Shown here: positions 49,780-58,500 of the stretch, one piece after another
Numbering within the stretch: position 1 is the stretch's first letter
Layout: each line of letters starts with the position of its first letter
Assembly: GCA_021737145.1 (NCBI GenBank)
Contig: JAIPEN010000001.1
Location: 434,001 to 498,000 of the forward strand
DNA length: 64,000 nucleotides
From: Desulfarculaceae bacterium
GTDB lineage: Bacteria; Desulfobacterota; Desulfarculia; Desulfarculales; Desulfarculaceae
Reading direction: 5' to 3'
Notes under the pieces: model-generated
Databases searched by the model: none
Told to the model about the DNA's origin: nothing
The model's input: only the letters and a program-made list of their open reading frames with translations
Position numbers and translations under genes: made by a program

Positions 49780-50775
49780 CTAGATGGAGTATTCCTGGGG
49801 CCGGAAGTGATGCATGTTGCCCTTGATCCACTCCACGGTGGCGGCCAGGCCCTGCTCCAGGCTGTGGCTCGGTTGCCAGCCGGTTAGCTCCCCAGCCCGG
49901 CTGTTGTCGCACAACAGGCGGTCCACTTCGCTGCCCTGGGGGCGCAAGCGGGCCTGCTCGGTGATGATGGGCACCTCGCGGCCCACCGCGGCCATGATGG
50001 CCGAGGCCAGGTCGCCTATGGCGATTTCGCGGCCCGAGCCCACGTTGATCACCTGGCCCACGGCCTGGTCGGCCCGGGCCACGGCCAAGAAGCCCTCCAC
50101 CGTGTCGGCCACGTAGTTGAAGTCCCGGGTGGGAGTGAGCGAGCCCAGCTTGAGCTCATCGGCCCCGGCCAAGAGCTGGCTGATGATGGTGGGGATCACC
50201 GCCCGGGCGCTCTGGCGGGGGCCAAAGGTGTTGAAGGGACGGATGGTGGCCACGGGCAGCTCGAAGGAGCGCCAATAGCTCTCGGCCAGCATGTCCGCCC
50301 CGATCTTGGAGGCGCTGTAGGGGCTCTGCCCCTGCAAGGGGTGCTTCTCGTCGATGGGCACGTACTGGGCGCTGCCGTAGACCTCGCTGGTGGAGGTGTG
50401 CACCAGGCGTCCGGCGCCGTGGGCCCGGCAGGCGTTTAGCACGTTGAGCGCGCCGCCCACGTTGGTCTGCACGTAGGAGTCCGGGGCGTGATAGCTGTAG
50501 GGTATGGCGATGAGGCTGGCCAGGTGGAAAACCATCTCCTGCCCGGCCACCGCCTCGCTGACCCGGTTGGGGTCGCGGATGTCGCCCGGGAATATCTCCA
50601 CCCGCTGCATGACCGCCTCGGGCAGCTCGTCCAGCCAGCCCCAGGCCCCAAAGGAGTTGTAGAGCGCAAAGGCCCGCACCCTGGCCCCTTGTCCGGCCAG
50701 GCGCTCCACCAGGTGGCTGCCGATGAAACCGTCCCCGCCGGTGACCAGCACCGGCCTGTCCTGCCAGAAGCCCAC
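49780..50775 (-). CDS. legB: NAD-dependent 4,6-dehydratase (LegB-like)
   Basis: A 331-residue extended SDR. It has VLVTGGDGFIGSHLVERL for NAD binding, HLASLIAIPYSYHAPDSYVQ and the catalytic STSEVYG and YSASKIGADML. The body matches the LegB/GDP-mannose-dehydratase-like branch, which makes a 4-keto-6-deoxy hexosamine nucleotide as the first step to legionaminic acid. The GTG start overlaps the stop of the PtmE-like gene (TAGTG), so the two are coupled. PtmE makes a GDP-amino-sugar, the proposed LegB substrate in Campylobacter, so the order fits. Confidence 0.85.
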   Translation of the reverse strand: MGFWQDRPVLVTGGDGFIGSHLVERLAGQGARVRAFALYNSFGAWGWLDELPEAVMQRVEIFPGDIRDPNRVSEAVAGQEMVFHLASLIAIPYSYHAPDSYVQTNVGGALNVLNACRAHGAGRLVHTSTSEVYGSAQYVPIDEKHPLQGQSPYSASKIGADMLAESYWRSFELPVATIRPFNTFGPRQSARAVIPTIISQLLAGADELKLGSLTPTRDFNYVADTVEGFLAVARADQAVGQVINVGSGREIAIGDLASAIMAAVGREVPIITEQARLRPQGSEVDRLLCDNSRAGELTGWQPSHSLEQGLAATVEWIKGNMHHFRPQEYSI

Positions 50776-51827
50776 TACTCGCCCTCCCCTTCGCCGTCGG
50801 CCTGGCGGCAGGCCCGCTCCAGGTCGGTCATCTGGCCCACGTCCACCCAGGATTCGTGGATGGGGAAGGCGGCCACGGGCAGGCCCGCGCTGAGCACCCG
50901 CTCCAACAGGTCGTTCATGCCAAACGGCTGCCCCCGGGGGATCAGGCGCAAAATCTCGGGGTTGATCACGTAGATGCCGCCGTTGCAGTAAAAGGTCTGC
51001 TCCGGCTTTTCCTCCATGCCCAGCATGAGATGCCCGGCCAGCTTCAGCACCCCGTAGGGCACCTTGACCCTATACTCGGTGGCGGCCACGGTCATCACGC
51101 AGCGCTGGGCCAAGTGAAACTCGTAGAGCCTTTCCAGATCTGCCGCGGTGTACACGTCGCCGTTGATCACCAGCAAGGGGGCGGCCGGCGGGGGCAGCAG
51201 GGCCAGAGGCCCGGCGGTGTCCAGCTTGGTCTCCTCGCGCAGATAGCTGATCTGGGCCCCAAAGGCCGCGCCGTCGCCAAAGTGCTTTTCGATCAGCTCG
51301 CGCTTGTAGTTCACCGATATGTGGATGCGCTTGAACCCGGCGGACACCAGGTTTTCCACGATGCGCTGCAACAAGGGGGTGTCGCCCACCTGCAGCATGG
51401 GCTTGGGCACGTCGTTGGTCAGGGGGCGCAGGCGCTTGCCCTCGCCCCCGGCCAGGATGGCCGCGACCGGAGCCCCGTCGCCGCCCTCCAGGGCGTCGCG
51501 CAGGCTGAACACCCCGGTGGGGCGTCCCGCCTGGTCCAGCAGGGGGATGTTCCGGAGCTTGTGCTCGGCCAACAGCTCCAACAGCTCGGCGTGGGTGGCG
51601 TCCTGGGGCGCGGTGACCGGGTTGCGCCACACCAGGGGATCGGCCGGCTCGTCCAGGCCCCCGGAGGTGAGCAGGAAGCGGCGCACGTCGCCGTCGGTGA
51701 TGGTGCCCACCAGGCAGCCCTGGCCGTCCACAACCAGGACGATGCCCTGCTTGTTGTGGTCAATGGCCTTCATCGCCTGGCGCACCGTGGCGCCTTGGGG
51801 GATGCAAAGGGGATTTTCCTGCGTCAT
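50775..51827 (-). CDS. ptmE: CBS-domain nucleotidyltransferase (PtmE-like)
   Basis: A 350-residue fusion of two CBS domains (about 1-115, IVLVVDGQGCLVGTITDGDV) with a nucleotidyltransferase domain (VAAILAGGEGKRLRPLTNDV, then LVINGDVYT and ESWVDVGQMTDL). This architecture matches PtmE, the glucosamine-1-phosphate guanylyltransferase of the Campylobacter legionaminate route. It would supply the GDP-activated amino sugar to LegB. It is the first gene of the leftward operon, about 100 bases downstream of a good promoter match. The CBS pair suggests control by an adenine nucleotide. Confidence 0.87.
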   Translation of the reverse strand: MTQENPLCIPQGATVRQAMKAIDHNKQGIVLVVDGQGCLVGTITDGDVRRFLLTSGGLDEPADPLVWRNPVTAPQDATHAELLELLAEHKLRNIPLLDQAGRPTGVFSLRDALEGGDGAPVAAILAGGEGKRLRPLTNDVPKPMLQVGDTPLLQRIVENLVSAGFKRIHISVNYKRELIEKHFGDGAAFGAQISYLREETKLDTAGPLALLPPPAAPLLVINGDVYTAADLERLYEFHLAQRCVMTVAATEYRVKVPYGVLKLAGHLMLGMEEKPEQTFYCNGGIYVINPEILRLIPRGQPFGMNDLLERVLSAGLPVAAFPIHESWVDVGQMTDLERACRQADGEGEGE

Positions 51828-51928
51828 GCTTTTTCAGCCGTCCCGGATGACCGTTGGAAGCGCGGCGGGGAGGCGCGGGGATATGGCCGGCCGACCATGG
51901 CCCGCCCGGATTCGCCGGTCACTCGGTC

Positions 51929-51957
51929 AATTTATCCGAGCACATGGGTCAGTTCAA
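51929..51957 (-). promoter_or_regulatory. Candidate promoter of the nonulosonate operon
   Basis: On the minus strand, TTGAAC (51957-51952) and TAAATT (51934-51929) are 17 bases apart, in a locally AT-rich patch of the divergent intergenic region. Confidence 0.5.
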
Positions 51958-51980
51958 GGCATAATTGGCGCGCCTTTTCC

Positions 51981-52009
51981 TTGGCCCCTGGCCGGGCTTG
52001 GCCTACAAT
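51981..52009 (+). promoter_or_regulatory. Candidate promoter of the rightward glycosyltransferase unit
   Basis: TTGGCC (51981-51986) and TACAAT (52004-52009) are 17 bases apart. A short CCCC-TTCA-GGGG hairpin (52022-52033) lies in the predicted leader. Confidence 0.5.
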
Positions 52010-52071
52010 GCCCAAAACAAACCCCTTCAGGGGGCAAACCCCTCACGGATTATGGTGCTGACAAACCCCGC

Positions 52072-53529
52072 ATGACCCGCCCGCCAACCATATTGCTCTC
52101 CGCCTGGCGCAACCCCTCGGTGCGCTATTTGCTCTATTCCGGGGTGCTGGCCCGCCTGTTGGAGGCCGGGGCCCGGGTGGTGGTGCTCTTGCGCGACCAG
52201 GACCTGAAGTTCTACCGGGAGCGCCTGGAGGGCAGCGGGGTGGTCTGCGAGCCGGTGCTGCTGGACCAGGCCCTGGGGCAGCTCAAGGGCACCCGCTTGG
52301 GCCGCTGGCTGCTGTTGGCGCACACCACCCTGGCCGCCCGCGACCGCGGCCAGGTGAACCGCACCATCGAGGCGCGGGCCTATCTGCACGGCCAGGGCGC
52401 GGGTCATGGCTGGCGCTACAAGCTGATCGACGGCTCGGCCATGTCCCTGGCCCGCATGGCCGGGGGATCCCTGGCCTTGCGCCGGTGGCTGCTCAAGCTG
52501 GAAAAGCGCCTGTTCCCAGGGCATTATTACGACCCCTACTTTGCCAAACACCACCCGGACCTGTTGGTGACTTCCTCGGTGGGCTACAGCATCGACCCCT
52601 TTTTGATGCGCGCCGCCCACCGCCACCGGGTGCCCATCGCGGCGGTGGTGCACTCCTGGGACAACCCCACCACCAAGGGCTACCGGGCGGCCGAGCCGGA
52701 CTGGGTAATCGCCTGGAACCAGGTGAACGCCCAGGAGTTGGCCGCCTTTCAGGACATATCGCCCCAGCGCATCTTCGTGGAGGGGGTGGCCCACTGGGAC
52801 TACTACTTCGACGGCAGCCTCTCGCCCCGGCCGTGGGAGGATTTCTGCGCCGCCCTGGGCCTGGACCCGGCCCGCAAGCTGATCCTCTACGGCTCCTCGG
52901 CCCCCAAGAACTTCCCCCGCACCTTCGACGCCCTGGAGTGGCTGGCCTCGGGCCTGGCCCAGGAGCGCTTCGGGGCCCCGGCCCAGATGCTGGTGCGCCT
53001 GCATCCGGCCTATTTCGAAACCAAGCAAAGCGGCCGGGTGCTGGACGCCTACCAGACGCGCATGGAGGCCATCGAGCGGGAGAGCGGCGGGCTGGTGCGC
53101 TTTGCCCACCCTTCCATCCGGGGGCTGGCCGCGGGGGTGGACCTGCCCAAGGACGACCTGCTGGAGCTGGCCGAGACCCTGGGGCACAGCGACGTGCTGC
53201 TCACCGAGTACTCCACCCTGATGATCGAGGCGGCCCTGCTGGACCTGCCGGTGATCAACGTGAGCCTGTTCAACTTCCGCGACACCGAACGGCCGGCATC
53301 GTTTTTTGAAACCTATGCCCATCTGCGCCCGGTCCTGGAGACCGGAGCATGCAAAAATGCATATACTTTTGAGGAATTAAACAATTACTTAACAAACTAC
53401 ATTAATCACCCCGAAAGCGATGCCGCCCAGCGGGAGGCCCTGGCCGAGCTCATGGTGCCGGTCAACCGGGGCAGCGCGGGCCAGGCCGTGGCCAGCCGCA
53501 TCCTGTCCCTGGCCCAGGGCAAAGGCTAA
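52072..53529 (+). CDS. CDP-glycerol-transferase/capsule-like glycosyltransferase
   Basis: About 485 residues. The ATG at 52072 is chosen because the frame upstream runs antisense through the PtmE-like gene; no good ribosome site is seen. The start (TILLSAWRNPSVRYLLYSGV) and the C-terminal segment (HSDVLLTEYSTLMIEAALLD, GSSAPKNFPRT) fit GT-B proteins related to CDP-glycerol:glycerophosphotransferases and CDP-choline-type glycan synthases. The stretch coding for KNAYTFEELNNYLTNYINHP is unusually AT-rich. It heads a three-gene rightward unit and probably adds a residue to the surface polysaccharide. Confidence 0.7.
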   Translation: MTRPPTILLSAWRNPSVRYLLYSGVLARLLEAGARVVVLLRDQDLKFYRERLEGSGVVCEPVLLDQALGQLKGTRLGRWLLLAHTTLAARDRGQVNRTIEARAYLHGQGAGHGWRYKLIDGSAMSLARMAGGSLALRRWLLKLEKRLFPGHYYDPYFAKHHPDLLVTSSVGYSIDPFLMRAAHRHRVPIAAVVHSWDNPTTKGYRAAEPDWVIAWNQVNAQELAAFQDISPQRIFVEGVAHWDYYFDGSLSPRPWEDFCAALGLDPARKLILYGSSAPKNFPRTFDALEWLASGLAQERFGAPAQMLVRLHPAYFETKQSGRVLDAYQTRMEAIERESGGLVRFAHPSIRGLAAGVDLPKDDLLELAETLGHSDVLLTEYSTLMIEAALLDLPVINVSLFNFRDTERPASFFETYAHLRPVLETGACKNAYTFEELNNYLTNYINHPESDAAQREALAELMVPVNRGSAGQAVASRILSLAQGKG

Positions 53530-53556
53530 GCCCATGATTTGCATGCAGGAGCGATC

Positions 53557-54321
53557 ATGCCCCTAACCGTGAGCCACGCCATTAAAAACCGCCTGCTCAG
53601 CCTCAACGGCAGACCCATCCTGCGCCGCCTGTTCCAGGTAATCGACTCCAGCCCCACCCCTGACCCCCAGTTCTGGAGAGACACCGCCTATCACGGCCAG
53701 CAAGGGAGCCTGCGCCTGCGCCTGCTGGGCGTGCCCCTGCTGTCCCTGAGCTACTCCATGTCCCTGGAGGATGTCTACGCCAAGCGGGGCAACCCCCACC
53801 TGGAAAAGGGCCTGGAGGACCTGGTGGCCGCCGAAGCGGTGGAGCCGGTGACCCAGGACAGCCTGGTGCTGGACTCGGGCTGCAACGTGGGGGCCTGGCT
53901 GCGCTATCTGGCCGGGCGCTACGGTTGCCGGGTGTGCGGGGTGGACATCTCCCAGGAGGCCATCGAGTTCGCCCGGGAGATCACCTTCCCCGGCGACGAG
54001 CGGGCCGAGTTCCATTGCCAGGACGTGTTGGCCCCGGGCTTTTTCGAGCGCTTCCCGGACGGGCATTTCAGCCACGTGTTCTGCATGTCCCACCTGGTGC
54101 ACCTGCCCTCGGGCCCGGCCAAAGAGGAATACATCGCACAGCTCAAGCGGGTGGGCCGCAATGTGGTCTTCTACGAGCGGATGCCCATGCTCAACCGCCC
54201 GGAACCGGCCAACCGCCACGCCGAGGACTTCACCGGCTACGGCTTCCGCGTCTTCCGGAAAGTGCCCAAGGCCAACCCCGAAAAATTCATGGGAATCTAC
54301 TATTGGCGGCCCGGTTGGTGA
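53557..54321 (+). CDS. Class I SAM-dependent methyltransferase
   Basis: A 254-residue protein. The ATG at 53557 has AGGAG six bases upstream; an in-frame TTG at 53539 lacks one. The SAM-binding motif is VLDSGCNVGAWLRYL, with CGVDISQEAIEFAREI as motif II. The Gly-rich loop departs from GxGxG (SGCNVGAW) but is within family range. It likely methylates a sugar or lipid-linked glycan, given the glycosyltransferase upstream and the APS-kinase-like gene downstream. Confidence 0.82.
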   Translation: MPLTVSHAIKNRLLSLNGRPILRRLFQVIDSSPTPDPQFWRDTAYHGQQGSLRLRLLGVPLLSLSYSMSLEDVYAKRGNPHLEKGLEDLVAAEAVEPVTQDSLVLDSGCNVGAWLRYLAGRYGCRVCGVDISQEAIEFAREITFPGDERAEFHCQDVLAPGFFERFPDGHFSHVFCMSHLVHLPSGPAKEEYIAQLKRVGRNVVFYERMPMLNRPEPANRHAEDFTGYGFRVFRKVPKANPEKFMGIYYWRPGW

Positions 54322-54398
54322 GCCGGTCGGCTTGTCAAAGAAAGCCGGTTGAGCCATAATTGTGAACCGCGATTCCCCAATCCCCCTGGAGCCGCTAC

Positions 54399-54935
54399 AT
54401 GCAACCAGCCTTTACCGTTTGGCTTACCGGCCCGCCCAACTCAGGCAAGACCACTCTGGCCGAGATACTCCGCGACGAGCTCACCTCCCTGGACTGCCCG
54501 GTGGAGCTGTTTGACGGCAATATCCTGCGTGACAAGCTTAGCCCCAACCTGGGCTTCTCCCGCTCGGACCGGGAGATGCACTGCCGCCGGGTGGCCTATT
54601 TCTGCTCGGTGCTCAACCGCCACGGAGTGGCCTGCATCGTGGCCCTCATCGCGCCCTACGAGGAGCTGCGCCAAGAGCTGCGCCAAGAGATCCCCGAATA
54701 TTACGAGGTTTTTCTGGATTGCCCTTTGGACACCCTGGCCGCGCGGGACACCAAGGGCCTCTATGCCAAGGCCCTGGCCGGCGAGCTGCCCAACTTCACC
54801 GGTGTCACCGATCCCTACGAGATTCCGGCCGCCGCCGAGCTGACTCTCGACACCCAGGACGAAAAGCCCGAGCAGTGCGTGGCCGCCATTCTCCGGGGGC
54901 TGCGCGAACAGGGCCTCCTGCCCGGTTTGGGCTAG
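54399..54935 (+). CDS. Adenylylsulfate kinase-like P-loop kinase (CysC family)
   Basis: A 178-residue P-loop kinase of the APS kinase family. The Walker A motif is GPPNSGKTT, and LFDGNILRDKLSPNLGFSRS follows. Typical CysC proteins read DGDxxR at this point; Asn replaces the second Asp here. The remainder (DCPLDTLAARDTKGLYAKAL, FTGVTDPYE) matches CysC. It could supply PAPS for glycan sulfation or phosphorylate another nucleotide-linked metabolite; no sulfotransferase is in view. Its stop shares the CTAG palindrome with the convergent gene's stop. Confidence 0.8.
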   Translation: MQPAFTVWLTGPPNSGKTTLAEILRDELTSLDCPVELFDGNILRDKLSPNLGFSRSDREMHCRRVAYFCSVLNRHGVACIVALIAPYEELRQELRQEIPEYYEVFLDCPLDTLAARDTKGLYAKALAGELPNFTGVTDPYEIPAAAELTLDTQDEKPEQCVAAILRGLREQGLLPGLG

Positions 54936-56185
54936 GCCCGCTCCAGGATAAAGCGCGCATAATCGCCCAGCACGTCGCGGCCGGGCGCTCCCCCGAAAAC
55001 CGCCTCGGTCAGGAAGGAATCCACCTGCCGCTGGCCGTACGGCCGCGTGGCGGGCCGCTTTTCCATCTGGTCCAGGGCCGCCAACAGCTCCTTTTCGCTG
55101 TCCAGGCCCCAGCAGGCCCCGAAATCCTCGAAGAGCATGTGGTTTTCGTGGAAGTAGCGGGGGTAGACCAGGGTCTTGCCCTCCAGGAGCACCTCCAGGC
55201 AGATGCTGGAAGAGGCGCAGAGCACCGCGTCGGCCCAGCGGATCAGGTTCAGGGAGTGGGTGTCCGAGGCCAGCTCGGCCAGTCCCTTGATCTCGGCCGA
55301 AGACACCCCCCACTCAGGATCGGCCAGGGTCTGGCCCACCCCCCGGGTGGCCGGCTTGATCATCAGCTCCACCCCGGGACGCCGGGCCAGGGCCTTCATG
55401 GCGCTGGCGATGCGCCGGGGCCGCAGGCGCATGCGGTGATGCTGGTCCATGTACACCAGCTTTAGCCTGTCCCGGCCCCGCCCGGCCAGGCGCGCCTCGG
55501 GCGGCAGGATGCGCCCCAGAACCTCGCGCCATTCAGGGCAGAAGCGGGCGCTGCCCATAACCGTCACCTTGGCCGGGTCCAACCCTCCATCGATCACCCG
55601 CTTACGGTAAAGCTCGAACTGCACCAGGCTGTGATCGAACAGGTCCCAGTCCACGCCGAAGTCCTGGTCCTGGCCCTCTTCCACCGCCTTGTTGGTGCAC
55701 AGGGTGTTGGTGACCAGGTTCATGCCGTGGGGCACGGCCAAAACCGGAATGCCCAGGTCTTGAGCCGCGGCCAGCATGGCCGGCAGGTTGAAGAACTTGG
55801 GCCTCTGCCAATCCACCACCAGCACTTGGGGAGCCAGGCGCTTTAGCATCTGGCGGGCCCAGCCCTCTCCGAACAGACGGTAACGGGCCTTGTCATGCAG
55901 CCGGGCTTGGAGCTTCGGGCCCAGGGGCGAGCGGCCGCAGACCAGGCTGGCGGCCAGGCGATGGGCCGGGCCGGGCGCGTGGGCCTGGTACAGATAACCG
56001 GCGCGCACCCCGTGCTCGGCGGCCAGGAAGTTCAACCGGAAGTCATGGGTCAGGTCATAGGTGGGGTTGGCGCAGAGCAGGCTGATCTCCGCCCCCCCGT
56101 CCCTGGCCATGCGCCAGACGATGGGCGCCATGTGGTCGATGTCGTTGTAGGCCCGGACCAAAAAGAGTATGCGGGGGGATGCCAT
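54932..56185 (-). CDS. GT-B-like glycosyl/glycerophosphotransferase
   Basis: A 417-residue cytoplasmic protein. The N-terminal Rossmann half starts RILFLVRAYNDIDHMAPIVW, with LVVDWQRPKFFNL and VLAVPHGMNLVTN in the middle. The C-terminal half has LKLVYMDQHHRMRLRP and SLNLIRWADAVLCASSSICL, EVLLEGKTLVYPRYF, resembling the acceptor-binding segments of the CDP-glycerol/capsule transferase group. The precise donor is unknown. It starts three bases after the ABC transporter stop and is the last gene of a four-gene leftward unit. Confidence 0.65.
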   Translation of the reverse strand: MASPRILFLVRAYNDIDHMAPIVWRMARDGGAEISLLCANPTYDLTHDFRLNFLAAEHGVRAGYLYQAHAPGPAHRLAASLVCGRSPLGPKLQARLHDKARYRLFGEGWARQMLKRLAPQVLVVDWQRPKFFNLPAMLAAAQDLGIPVLAVPHGMNLVTNTLCTNKAVEEGQDQDFGVDWDLFDHSLVQFELYRKRVIDGGLDPAKVTVMGSARFCPEWREVLGRILPPEARLAGRGRDRLKLVYMDQHHRMRLRPRRIASAMKALARRPGVELMIKPATRGVGQTLADPEWGVSSAEIKGLAELASDTHSLNLIRWADAVLCASSSICLEVLLEGKTLVYPRYFHENHMLFEDFGACWGLDSEKELLAALDQMEKRPATRPYGQRQVDSFLTEAVFGGAPGRDVLGDYARFILERA

Positions 56186-56188
56186 GCC

Positions 56189-57880
56189 TCAGGCCGCCGA
56201 GTTGGTGTCCAGGCGGCCGTCTCGCATGTCCCAGACCTTGGTGAAATCCACCGGCATGCCCTGGCGGTGGGTGGCCACCACCAGAATGGTGTCCGGGCCG
56301 ATGTGGTCCAGCAGATTTTGCACCGCCAGCCGCTCCTTGTCCACATCCAGGTTGGCCGTGGCCTCGTCCAGGATGATCATGGAGGGCTGCCTGAGGAACA
56401 GGCGGGCCAGGAGCAGGCGCTGCCGCTGTCCCTGGGACAGGGCCGACCCGTTCTCTCCCACCTGGCTGGCCACTCCCTGGGGCATCAGCTCGATGTCCGA
56501 GGCCAGGCCCGCGTTGCTCAGGGCCAGGAAGATTTCCTCCTGGGTGGCCTGGCCGATGGGGTCCAGGCTCTCGGTCAGGCTGCCGGGAAAAAGGAACAGG
56601 TCAGAGTCGCAGAAGAATATCCGGTCGCGCAGAGCGCCCAGGCGAAGCTCGTGCCAGCCGTCTTGGTCGCGGAAGCGGGCCGAGCCGTTTTTCGGGGGCA
56701 GCAGCCCGGCCAGCATCTTGAGCAGGGTGGACTTGCCCTGGCCCGAGGGGCCGCGCAGCAGCACCCGGTCGCCCAGCTCCAGATCGAAGCTCACCCCGGA
56801 GAGCACCTCCTGCCGGTCGTAGGAGAAATCCACTTCCTGGAAACGGATCTCCCGCAGCCCCTGGGCGGGCCGGGCCGGCTCCCTCTTGCCGGCGGCCAGG
56901 CGGTCCAGGGTCTCCTGGACCAACGCCGCGCCGGGAGAAAGCTCCCGCATGGTCATGATCTGCTCCTGGATGAGCACCACGTTGGTGCGCAGGCGGTTGA
57001 CCAGCAGCAGCAGCACCACGAACACGCCCGGATCGATCTGGAAAAACACCGTGCCCACCAACACCAAAAAGGCGATGGACCCCAGGTTGAAGGCGTCGGC
57101 CAGGTTGGCCACGTTGGCCCGGGTCACGCTCTTGGCCACCCGCCAGGAGCGGCTGCGGTGCACCACCGACTGCAAGCGGTTCAGGACAAAGTCTTCCAGC
57201 GCGTCCAGCTTTATGCGGTGCAGGCCCTCCATGAGCTGGCGCACCTCGCGCAGCAGGTCCTTTTGGGAGGTGACCTTGTCGCTGCCGATGGACCGGAGGT
57301 TGCGCAGGTTGGTGCGGTTGATCAGGGTGGACAGGGCCCCGATGCCCAGGGCGATGACCATGAGCAGCAGGTGGGTGTAGAGCATGGTGGAGACCGAGAG
57401 GATGATGATGGCCAGGGAGGCGAAGGCGATCTGAATCCAGGCGAAAAACAACACCGCCAACGTGCCGCCCTCATTGACCACCAGGTTGGCGAAGTTGTCC
57501 TTGTCCTCCCGCGAGCTGTGATGCACCGACTGGTCCAGCAGGCGGCGCACCAGCTGCCCCACCATGTCCTCGAAAATGCTGTAGCGCACCCGGGCTCCCA
57601 GCTTGGCGTAGAACCAGCGGCCCAGGCCCAGGCCCAGCACCACCGCCACCACCACCGCGAAGAACATCCAGCGCACCGCGGTGGTGTCCTCCGGCGGGGC
57701 GCCGCCCCAGAGGGCGAACCCCTTTTGCAATATCTTGGCGGCCTTTTCCGGAGAGATGAGCAGATAGATGATGCTCAGGGCGGCCGCTTCCAGAATGGGG
57801 ATGATCAGGGCCAGGCCCAGGATGGAGCCCACCGCGGCCTTGTGGCGCTTGAGCAGGGCGAAGAAGATGGCTGACTTCAA
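56189..57880 (-). CDS. ABC exporter (fused membrane and ATPase domains)
   Basis: About 563 residues from a TTG at 57880 that overlaps the upstream stop codon (TTGA); the longer frame above it is antisense noise. Six transmembrane helices (about 10-310) are followed by an ATPase with Walker A LRGPSGQGKSTLL, a signature read as LSQGQRQRLLLARL and Walker B MIILDEATANLD. It is a half-size exporter that should dimerise. Together with glycosyltransferase and acyltransferase genes around it, it probably flips a lipid-linked oligosaccharide or exports a modified glycan across the inner membrane, like MsbA/PglK-type proteins. Confidence 0.88.
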   Translation of the reverse strand: MKSAIFFALLKRHKAAVGSILGLALIIPILEAAALSIIYLLISPEKAAKILQKGFALWGGAPPEDTTAVRWMFFAVVVAVVLGLGLGRWFYAKLGARVRYSIFEDMVGQLVRRLLDQSVHHSSREDKDNFANLVVNEGGTLAVLFFAWIQIAFASLAIIILSVSTMLYTHLLLMVIALGIGALSTLINRTNLRNLRSIGSDKVTSQKDLLREVRQLMEGLHRIKLDALEDFVLNRLQSVVHRSRSWRVAKSVTRANVANLADAFNLGSIAFLVLVGTVFFQIDPGVFVVLLLLVNRLRTNVVLIQEQIMTMRELSPGAALVQETLDRLAAGKREPARPAQGLREIRFQEVDFSYDRQEVLSGVSFDLELGDRVLLRGPSGQGKSTLLKMLAGLLPPKNGSARFRDQDGWHELRLGALRDRIFFCDSDLFLFPGSLTESLDPIGQATQEEIFLALSNAGLASDIELMPQGVASQVGENGSALSQGQRQRLLLARLFLRQPSMIILDEATANLDVDKERLAVQNLLDHIGPDTILVVATHRQGMPVDFTKVWDMRDGRLDTNSAA

Positions 57881-58443
57881 GATTCCCGCCCCCGCACCTT
57901 GACCACCTTGGCCGGCGCTCCCATGGCCACCGACAGGGGCGGCAGGCTCCGGTTGACCACGCTGTTGGCCCCCACCACCGAGCCCTGGCCGATGACCACG
58001 CCTTGCAGCACGGTAACCGCCGCGCCCAGCCAGCAATCCCGCTCAATGCTTATGGGCGCCCGCGCATGCCCCTGCAAACGGATGGGCACCCCGGGGTCCT
58101 GGTAGACGTGATCCGCCGAGCGCAACACGCAGTTGGGTCCGATGAGGGTGTGGTCCCCGACGCTGATGGGGGCATGCTTGGAAGGCACCACCACCACCCC
58201 GGAGTTGATGGCCACCCAGTCTCCCAAATGCACCAGGTGAGGCTTGTCCACCCGCACCCACGGCCCCACGGTCAGCTTGCCGCAGGAACCTCCGGCATAG
58301 CGGGCCAGGAACAGGCCGCGCACACGGTTCATGCGGCGGGTGGAGGGCAAAAGGGCCAGCAGGCTCCAGACATACTTGTACACGCCCCCTGCCCCACGCC
58401 CGGGGACTGCCGCGCGTTGTCGAGCTTTTTCCTGGGTGGGCAT
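57877..58443 (-). CDS. Hexapeptide-repeat acyltransferase
   Basis: A 188-residue left-handed beta-helix acyltransferase. Imperfect hexapeptide repeats run from about 60 to 170 (PISVGDHTLIGPNCVLRSAD, WLGAAVTVLQGVVIGQGSVV, ending SVAMGAPAKVV), as in maltose/serine O-acetyltransferase relatives. It would move an acetyl or other acyl group to a sugar amino or hydroxyl group. AGGAA precedes the ATG. The stop codon overlaps the ABC transporter start. It might serve as the missing N-acetyltransferase of the legionaminate route, but this is a guess. Confidence 0.85.
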   Translation of the reverse strand: MPTQEKARQRAAVPGRGAGGVYKYVWSLLALLPSTRRMNRVRGLFLARYAGGSCGKLTVGPWVRVDKPHLVHLGDWVAINSGVVVVPSKHAPISVGDHTLIGPNCVLRSADHVYQDPGVPIRLQGHARAPISIERDCWLGAAVTVLQGVVIGQGSVVGANSVVNRSLPPLSVAMGAPAKVVKVRGRES

Positions 58444-58500
58444 GATCAGTTCCTAATTCGCGGTTTGCTCTGAAAGGCCCGGCAAAGCGCCCGGCCTCGT

